Shown one piece after another: positions 60,201 to 64,000 of a stretch of 64,000 nt of DNA; the first letter of the stretch is position 1; every line of letters starts with the position of its first letter. Origin of the DNA: Membranipora membranacea (Eukaryota > Bryozoa > Gymnolaemata > Cheilostomatida > Membraniporidae); the NCBI GenBank assembly GCA_914767715.1, contig OU612065.1:18166001-18230000 (forward strand), in the 5' to 3' direction. A model generated the notes under the pieces. The model did not search any database and was not told the origin of the DNA. It saw only the letters and a program-made list of their open reading frames with translations. Made by a program: the position numbers and the translations under genes.

Positions 60201-63200
60201 TACATTTTAATGCAATTTCCCGTACAATTTTCACTCCATTGGAGGTGTACAATATTTAGGTTGTCACTTCTGTGGAACATAACAACAGCAATACAGTGAG
60301 TAAGTCTAGTTTGTTTGCAAAGATCAAGTGAGGTTTTCAACATTACAACAGCATAGAAGCAGTAAAAAGCTAAACGAATCATTAGGGATACTCACAACAA
60401 AGCCTTGAAAAATGACGCAGCGGGATATTTTGATTGCAGCAGGACATCCAAGCTTTTTAGTATTCTGAGTACTCATCCGAGTTTTCTTGACCACTGGATG
60501 ATCTTGATCCATGTCAATCTGAAATAACATAATATTGAAATGCCAAGTTGACTTCAATTTATCTTACGCAGTCATATTGTAGAAAGATTGGTTTTTATTT
60601 CTAGTTTTACCAGTTTTCAACCGTAAATTATTGCATTGTATTACTATTGACTAATCCTATGATACAGGTGTCGGCTGGTATTTGATGATAGTTATGTCGT
60701 CTGTATATGTTTTAATCTAAATTAGTGTAAACAGAGAATTGTAATGGGCTAAGGGGAGTACCAGTGTTTGTTAATAATGGATATGACAGATTATCTCCTA
60801 CAATTGTTCTCCGGCTCATTTACTATTGATGCTTGTTAACTAACCAGTCACAATTATGTCTAGGTGATGCAGCATAGGTATCAAGGATCCAAAATCAAAT
60901 TGCAAGTTTTTTAATAATTTTATTTCACGGTGAGTAAATATGTAGGTGCTGATCACTCAGTAAATAAGTGGGCCGACCAACTTGCAAACATCAATGGGGA
61001 ATTACACAGCCATGATGTGCGAGAGGTTTAATGCAAATCTATGGTTGAATTAAATCGTCAGGAACCTCTGATAGTATTATCGTATCAATTCATATTCCAA
61101 TCTCTTGCAAAACTGAAAAATATTCCCGAGAAGTTTTTTTCTGAGTAGCACACTTCTGGGTAGACAAGTCTCTTGGTTAGGCATGGTAAATATTTGAACG
61201 TGATAATAAGCTTACCGATCGCCTTTGTTTTTCCTTTCTCTTATGAGCAGTATGATGATCTTTTCCATATAAACAATGCATGATCGCAGAAGACACATTC
61301 ACTAAGGCTCTCCCACAATTATCAAAGCGCAGTCGGTGTTTTCTAAAGTCAAAAGGATCCAAAATAGACACACAGAACATATTTTCAAATACGGTAAATG
61401 TGAACTCTCAGTTGAATATATCCGCAGTATTTGTTCCCATCATTCAACTGCAGTGGTTTCTTCCTTGTTTGTGACAGCACCATCGAGCTTTGTGATTTAT
61501 TATTAAATGCAAGTAAGGTAGCACTTGTCGCTGCTTAAATGAAAAGAAATGAGGCTGCAAAATGTTATTAGAATATTAGACATCCCCAAACACCAGTTTT
61601 GAATAAGGCTAGGATGTATAATAAGCTACCCACCAAAATTCAGCTCAGTAAGTGGTGTTTTCAGTTGCTTCGCTGTGTGGTCATTTGTGAAGGTAGTCCC
61701 TTGTCTTTCCTGCTCTTCTGAAATAAAGTCTAACACTAGCTGGAATGTTGGAAATGTTTTAGTAGTACACATGTTGCAAAATATAGGATGTTTCTACAGA
61801 ACTGAGCACATGTCAATGGCAATATCAGAATTTATATGTGCTATTATCTATTACAGAGACATATATCATAAGCATATAAAGAGTGTTTGTAAGTATAAGA
61901 CATCATAATATACACAATTCTGATAAAACCATGTGCTTTCACAATGTTTGTATACAATAAGTAGCCAATAAAACAAGAGCAGCAAGCCACGCCTCTACTA
62001 GCAATCTGCGCCTCGACCTACCCTGCTATGTGGCTAACAAGCTCTTCCGAAGGGTTAGACCACAAGCGGCAGGCATATCTCTTCAAGGAAATCCGTGAAT
62101 TCTGTACACCTGAAACCAGAGACTTAGTTTGTCCCAGCCCTGAGCCAACAGAACCAGTAGATGGATTTGCTGCAAAGAAATTGAAGAACTGAATCCAACC
62201 CTGAATTAAATAACTATTAACTACTGCAATTCTACTTTCATCGAATCAGCTCAGATCCTAATAAGGTCCCCTTATATAATCTATAACTACAGTACACGCG
62301 GAGTCAAATCTGGCCATAAATTCAGTTAATTTCATCAGCTATAGTTAGAAAACTGTTGACTTGATGAATTTTAAAATAGTGTCATTGGATTAAGCATGTT
62401 CCATTTGTTTAGTGTATCAATTTTCATTGTGATCCGGACATTATTGACCCCCGTTGCTATGTAGTAAATAAACCACCCGTCGATTTTCAACGAACCAAAA
62501 CTTTGGCGCCAATTATTGAGAATTCGCGATTTTGGCTGACGGCCGGATCTGGCAGCTTTATAATTACCTAACTTCGTCAATATTTGTCGTAGAACAAAAA
62601 TGAAAACATCACCAGAATCAGCAGTGAATCCTGCATCTGATACATGCAATAACTCAAAATATTTGTCCTACCTCTTTATGGACCTTTTTGATGGGACACA
62701 CCACAAATAATATTACTGATCTTAAACAAACTTCGGTTTCACATGCTTGATGGCACCATCCATCAACACTATGACTATAATAGATGAAAACCATCGTTAT
62801 CTCAGGAATGATTTGAAGAGTGGCAGCGGTAAGCGAAGGGTGCATGGTTGTCGGCAACAGCTTCAAGGTCATTGCACAATATTTCGTCTTTACTCTGATG
62901 CTAGAGATTGTTCAGAGCTCACATTTTCACTTTCAAAACTGTGATAGTTGATTGTTTGCATGACGCATTTACAAGCTTACTTGTGGTGTTTTTCAATTTC
63001 TTGAAATTATTAGAATTCTATGACACAGCATTTTAATAAACAAGGGGTAAGATATATTATTATTTCTACTGTACTTGTCATAGAAAAGTACGCCGTTATT
63101 GGTGCCCGACCTTGATATTATACAGAGCTGGGATAAAATCACCCTTTTGCCAAGTAATTTAGAGACAAGTCAAGTTGCAAGTCACAACCCGTAATAGCAA

Positions 63201-63903
63201 TAACTTGTCTCGTCACTTTATCCCAGCTCGGGTGGTATGCATGAATTATCTCTTTAGCAGCATGTATATAGTTTTGTTTTAGGTTGTTGTTGTAGTGACG
63301 TGTGTTTTCAATAGTCGCTATGATGGAAAATACCTATTAACATAGTTGTGAATCAGATTTTTAGCCATTCATGTGTTTGCACTAACTGAAGGCACAGACC
63401 TACTTTTGGTCTCTGTCAATGTTTGCATGGGCCCCCTTTGGGCCAGTTGAACATTGCCAGAGACCAAGGTTTGGGAGAAGACCTGTGGAATAGTGTTTAC
63501 GAGTCTATTTATGGCAAGTATGGCTTTATGAAATGTCTTGATCTTTGTTTTTCAGGCAGTTGAATATGCCAAGCATGTCCCAAAACCGAGAGTAGGAATT
63601 CCACAGAGAAATACTCAACAACCTCAGCAAACTAGTCCAACACACCACACACCCGCGGAGCAGGCAGAACGTAGCAATGGTAAAATCGCCGCCATGAAAC
63701 CAGTACACGCTCCAGCTGCGCAGCCGCATCATGGCTATCAATCCAGGGGACTAAATGGCAACCAGGGTAGTGATCAGATACAGCCAGCCCTGCAGCCCCT
63801 CAGCAACATGGACCTGGTAGAACTTGAGGACCTCCAGCGAAGGCACGAAGAGGAAAGAAGGGCTGTAGCTGAGATTCAGTATAAAATGCAGCAGGCTGCA
63901 TAA
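47987..63903 (+). CDS. JHY: JHY-like cilium-associated protein (11 coding exons, 1068 aa, complete)
   Basis: Large, mostly disordered protein. Its C-terminal part matches what I know of vertebrate JHY (C11orf63), required for normal motile ependymal cilia and linked to juvenile hydrocephalus in mice. The 11 exons join in a single frame. Order: acidic N-terminus (about 1-100); Ser/Lys-rich low complexity (102-155); Gln/Asn-rich region with a polyQ tract (193-456); basic linker; Gly/Pro/Tyr/His-rich region (572-791); then the conserved part PTYKVYTMKDYKKLKLEYKL with GGLGPS (about 871-896), LKQLQYAKEAMDKQ, VEYAKHVPKPRVG and the end LEDLQRRHEEERRAVAEIQ. Human JHY likewise has a YTxxDYKxLK motif, an EYAKxxPKPK motif and an RHExEKxAVA end. 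ATG 47987 is the first in frame. A second ATG at 48002 (GGTATGG) has a better context. Coordinates span introns. Confidence 0.72.
48625..48783 (+). CDS. JHY: JHY-like exon 2
   Basis: GGYADDNWEAESNSSGSSS, then Ser- and Lys-rich KRKTPKSKSRSSKSQQGSQ. Acceptor TTGTGCAG, donor GG|GTAAAG; phase 2-2. Confidence 0.75.
48926..49042 (+). CDS. JHY: JHY-like exon 3
   Basis: SPEQQQVSYGPGTSEQDLLE, then WKNPPTNPFAAANGQDSS. Acceptor TTGCTAG, donor CG|GTGTGT; phase 2-2, frame-neutral. Confidence 0.75.
49043..49850. other. JHY-like intron 3
   Basis: 808 bp. The only feature is a perfect palindrome at 49704-49731, ATACCAATGAACT-TT-AGTTCATTGGTAT. Confidence 0.6.
49704..49731. repeat. Perfect 28 bp palindrome
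   Basis: 13 bp arms with a 2 bp centre. No second copy noticed in the window. Confidence 0.85.
49851..50640 (+). CDS. JHY: JHY-like exon 4: Gln/Asn/Pro-rich region
   Basis: 790 bp. YEDVNAAMHEEQIVPQNMSS opens it. Gln-rich sequence follows, with a dense tract at about 50392-50503 (QLQQQQLQQQQLFAQQQLL and neighbours) in which CAA and CAG codons are mixed. Acceptor TTTGTCAG, donor GAG|GTAAGG; phase 2 in, 0 out. Confidence 0.8.
50392..50503 (+). repeat. Interrupted polyglutamine-coding CAA/CAG tract
   Basis: Runs of CAACAACAG-type triplets broken by CTT/CTG (Leu), giving a heptad-like Q/L pattern that could form a coiled coil. Confidence 0.8.
50641..51250. other. JHY-like intron 4
   Basis: 610 bp with a G-rich stretch near 51056-51100. 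No feature recognised. Confidence 0.55.
51251..51430 (+). CDS. JHY: JHY-like exon 5
   Basis: SDSLSISSQDELMKKNARQV, then HPQKNFLEKNIHHADGQH and SQRLQQKRIEQ. Acceptor TATTACAG, donor CAG|GTGAAC; phase 0-0. Confidence 0.75.
51431..52099. other. JHY-like intron 5
   Basis: 669 bp AT-rich intron; nothing notable. Confidence 0.55.
52100..52265 (+). CDS. JHY: JHY-like exon 6
   Basis: EQMKDWAPGMVLPRKKAASA, then DDIIRGNEREEAMTAEDAWS and KRSRSLANAKQSKVT. Acceptor TTCAATAG, weak donor CAG|GTTTGT; phase 0 in, 1 out. Confidence 0.75.
52266..53295. other. JHY-like intron 6
   Basis: 1.03 kb. Contains copy E of the dispersed palindrome (52318-52359). Other frames look like chance. Confidence 0.55.
52318..52359. 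repeat. Dispersed palindrome, copy E
   Basis: ATCACAGTGTAAGGATA on the left, TATCATTACTCTGTGATAT on the right. Both arms recognisable with a few changes. Confidence 0.8.
53296..53954 (+). CDS. JHY: JHY-like exon 7: basic linker and Gly/Pro/Tyr/His-rich region
   Basis: 659 bp. AKGKKSYAKQGLLKRYPSDN opens it; low-complexity HHPPVYSGGGSPLHAPLQ-type sequence follows. Acceptor TTTTATAG, donor GAG|GTGAGT; phase 1 in, 0 out. Confidence 0.78.
54600..54683. mobile_element. Tiny hairpin element with 10 bp flanking direct repeats
   Basis: Arms GCCCTGTCACGCGG (54611-54624) and CCGCGTGACAGGGC (54658-54671) are perfect inverses. The unit is bordered by GTACCATCTC at 54600-54609 and 54674-54683, as in a target-site duplication. 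GC-rich arms stand out from the AT-rich intron. Confidence 0.65.
55924..56054. repeat. 131 bp fold-back with ATTTTACACCT ends
   Basis: Left end ATTTTACACCTGATATGACG at 55924; the right end at 56054 is the inverse, with mismatches. Inner parts TTTACTAAATTATC / GATAATTTGCGCATTTAGTAAA also pair. A similar end (ATTTTACACCTGAGTCATAT) occurs near 54738, so the family may have a second decayed copy. Confidence 0.65.
56937..57137 (+). CDS. JHY: JHY-like exon 8
   Basis: ESKPYEGSPYSSPHPPYSGG, then KPLNPYATVPPIHHAKPNPK and SYVVAYQ. Acceptor GTTGCAG, donor CAG|GTATGT; phase 0-0. Confidence 0.8.
57683..57823 (+). CDS. JHY: JHY-like exon 9: conserved core
   Basis: KDKEKAEKLAKPPTYKVYTM, KDYKKLKLEYKLGGLGPSQD, PQLVKEK. 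The YTMKDYKKLK and GGLGP motifs are the strongest match to JHY. Acceptor TTTCACAG, donor AAG|GTCAGT; phase 0-0. The flanking introns (545 and 362 bp) hold nothing notable. Confidence 0.85.
58186..58329 (+). CDS. JHY: JHY-like exon 10
   Basis: NDTRLKQLQYAKEAMDKQKS, then IEEEPPKIHEISSRQL. The R-L-K-x-x-x-Y-A-K pattern is also found in JHY. Acceptor TTTTCAG, donor CTG|GTAAGT; phase 0-0. Confidence 0.82.
59270..62048. mobile_element. Mutator-like (MULE-type) DNA transposon, 2.78 kb, with 9 bp target duplication
   Basis: Flanked by the direct repeat GAAGGGTTA (59261-59269 and 62049-62057). Terminal inverted repeats of about 340 bp (59270-59606 and 61705-62048) both start GGAAGAGCTTGTTAGCCACA in outward orientation and differ at only a few positions. 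Long TIRs with a 9 bp target duplication are the hallmark of the Mutator superfamily. The interior carries two exons of a transposase-like protein on the minus strand and no catalytic domain, so it is probably non-autonomous. A ~40 bp segment of the left TIR (GCTTATGATATATGTCTATG...) is repeated just inside it at about 59610-59652. Confidence 0.82.
60396..61380 (-). pseudogene. Remnant of a transposase-like gene inside the Mutator-like element
   Basis: Exon 1 (61380-61216) encodes SILDPFDFRKHRLRFDNCGR and KDHHTAHKRKEKQRRS. Donor TCG|GTAAGC joins acceptor TTATTTCAG to exon 2 (60518-60396), which encodes TRMSTQNTKKLGCPAAIKIS. Both junctions are phase 0. The Cys/His spacing plus KKLGCPAxI is like the N-terminal zinc-binding region of Mutator/FAR1-type transposases. 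Exon 2 ends at a further donor (GTGAGT), but no DDE catalytic exon is visible before the left TIR, so the gene is internally deleted. Confidence 0.55.
63125..63229. repeat. 105 bp hairpin element (MITE-like)
   Basis: Ends GAGCTGGGATAAA (63125) and TTTATCCCAGCTC (63229) are perfect inverses. An inner pair GAGACAAGT / ACTTGTCTC extends the fold. No clear target duplication. Confidence 0.7.
63406..63467 (+). ncRNA. Candidate microRNA-like hairpin
   Basis: 62 nt fold-back: TTGGTCTCTGTCAATGTT pairs with AACATTGCCAGAGACCAA with one mismatch; an internal loop follows, then GGCCC/GGGCC closing a small loop. Length, bulges and loop are like a pre-miRNA. No family recognised; a MITE fragment is the alternative. 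Confidence 0.3.
63556..63903 (+). CDS. JHY: JHY-like exon 11 (last)
   Basis: AVEYAKHVPKPRVGIPQRNT, a Gln/His/Pro-rich middle, then the helical end LVELEDLQRRHEEERRAVAE before TAA at 63901-63903. Acceptor TTTTTCAG, phase 0. The EYAK-x2-PKP and RHEEER-x-AVA motifs match the JHY C-terminus. No canonical poly(A) signal follows before the window ends. Confidence 0.83.
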   Translation, partial: AVEYAKHVPKPRVGIPQRNTQQPQQTSPTHHTPAEQAERSNGKIAAMKPVHAPAAQPHHGYQSRGLNGNQGSDQIQPALQPLSNMDLVELEDLQRRHEEERRAVAEIQYKMQQAA

Positions 63904-64000
63904 AATTACCGACTGATGTAAATGATGACCATAACTGGATGACATGTTACAGTTCTTCTTATCTCATTTTAACACAATCATCATAAAATATTATTTTAAA

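Larger units (their letters stand above)
58703..62190 (+). pseudogene. Broken ORF of an older mobile element, split by the Mutator-like insertion
   Basis: Starts ATG (AAAATGG) with MADSGKIVDFESLLDEVTGE and an acidic stretch (DDSDNEDSDW). It continues in a second frame (QGQTVTYPIQPAAGIFEDGL) from about 58900 and in a third (YESLTPAEKDMVVLGKISVG) from about 59105 up to the insertion at 59269. Beyond the insertion the same frame resumes (DHKRQAYLFKEIREFC, to a TGA near 62190). Its layout is like intron-poor ORFs of repeated elements in invertebrate genomes. I cannot name the family. Two frameshifts plus the insertion show it is dead. The frame is intact across the insertion point once one target copy is removed. 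Confidence 0.6.
58330..63555. other. JHY-like intron 10 with nested mobile elements
   Basis: 5.2 kb, the longest JHY intron. Holds a broken element-like ORF (58703-62190), the Mutator-like element inside it (59270-62048), a 105 bp hairpin element (63125-63229) and a microRNA-like hairpin (63406-63467). Frames on the minus strand at 62371-62872 have no recognised domain and may belong to the outer element. Confidence 0.7.

Noticed and set aside
62371-62872. Minus-strand frames near the end of the broken element
   Set aside because: No recognisable domain; could be part of the outer element but cannot be supported.
1-64000. CRISPR arrays, operons, phage or bacterial signals
   Set aside because: None present; gene structure is clearly animal, and the tandem repeats lack regular spacers.

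Overview
The window is animal nuclear DNA: AT-rich, with genes split into many short exons with GT/AG borders and long AT-rich introns full of small fold-back repeats. It has no operons and no prokaryotic or phage features. The gene set (an NCAM/Fasciclin-2-type adhesion receptor, a Tribbles pseudokinase, a fatty-acid-binding protein and a JHY-like cilium protein) points to a bilaterian invertebrate, probably a marine lophotrochozoan or invertebrate deuterostome. The species cannot be fixed from the sequence alone. All exon models were built by hand from reading frames and splice sites. In each gene the exon phases join without a break, and the total coding length fits a single frame.

Layout. 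(1) About 1-34.3 kb, + strand: most of an NCAM/Fas2 homologue, 18 exons, entered inside Ig1. It has five Ig domains, two FN3 domains, one membrane span with the family's CG-containing juxtamembrane motif, and a long Tyr/Pro/Gln-rich tail ending in a class I PDZ ligand. (2) 36.4-34.5 kb, - strand: a complete three-exon Tribbles gene (354 aa), tail to tail with NCAM; their poly(A) signals lie about 30 bp apart. (3) 47.3-40.1 kb, - strand: a complete four-exon fatty-acid-binding protein gene (133 aa) with the classical exon plan. (4) 48.0-63.9 kb, + strand: a complete JHY-like gene, 11 coding exons, 1068 aa, head to head with FABP. The gap between the two start codons is about 670 bp and holds a possible RFX X-box.

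Mobile and repeat content. The last JHY intron holds a nested structure. A 2.8 kb Mutator-like element with ~340 bp terminal inverted repeats and a 9 bp target duplication sits inside an older, frameshifted element-like ORF. It still carries two exons of a transposase-like protein with a GCPA motif. A ~40 bp palindrome is dispersed at five or more sites across the introns. Other fold-backs occur at 2.9, 9.0-9.5, 41.0, 54.6, 55.9, 63.1 and 63.4 kb; the last resembles a microRNA precursor.

The most unusual protein features are in the adhesion receptor. Ig5 has lost both cysteines of its core disulfide, Ig5 and FN3-1 are fused in one exon, and the tail is encoded by frame-neutral exons plus a weak splice donor that could give short and long isoforms.
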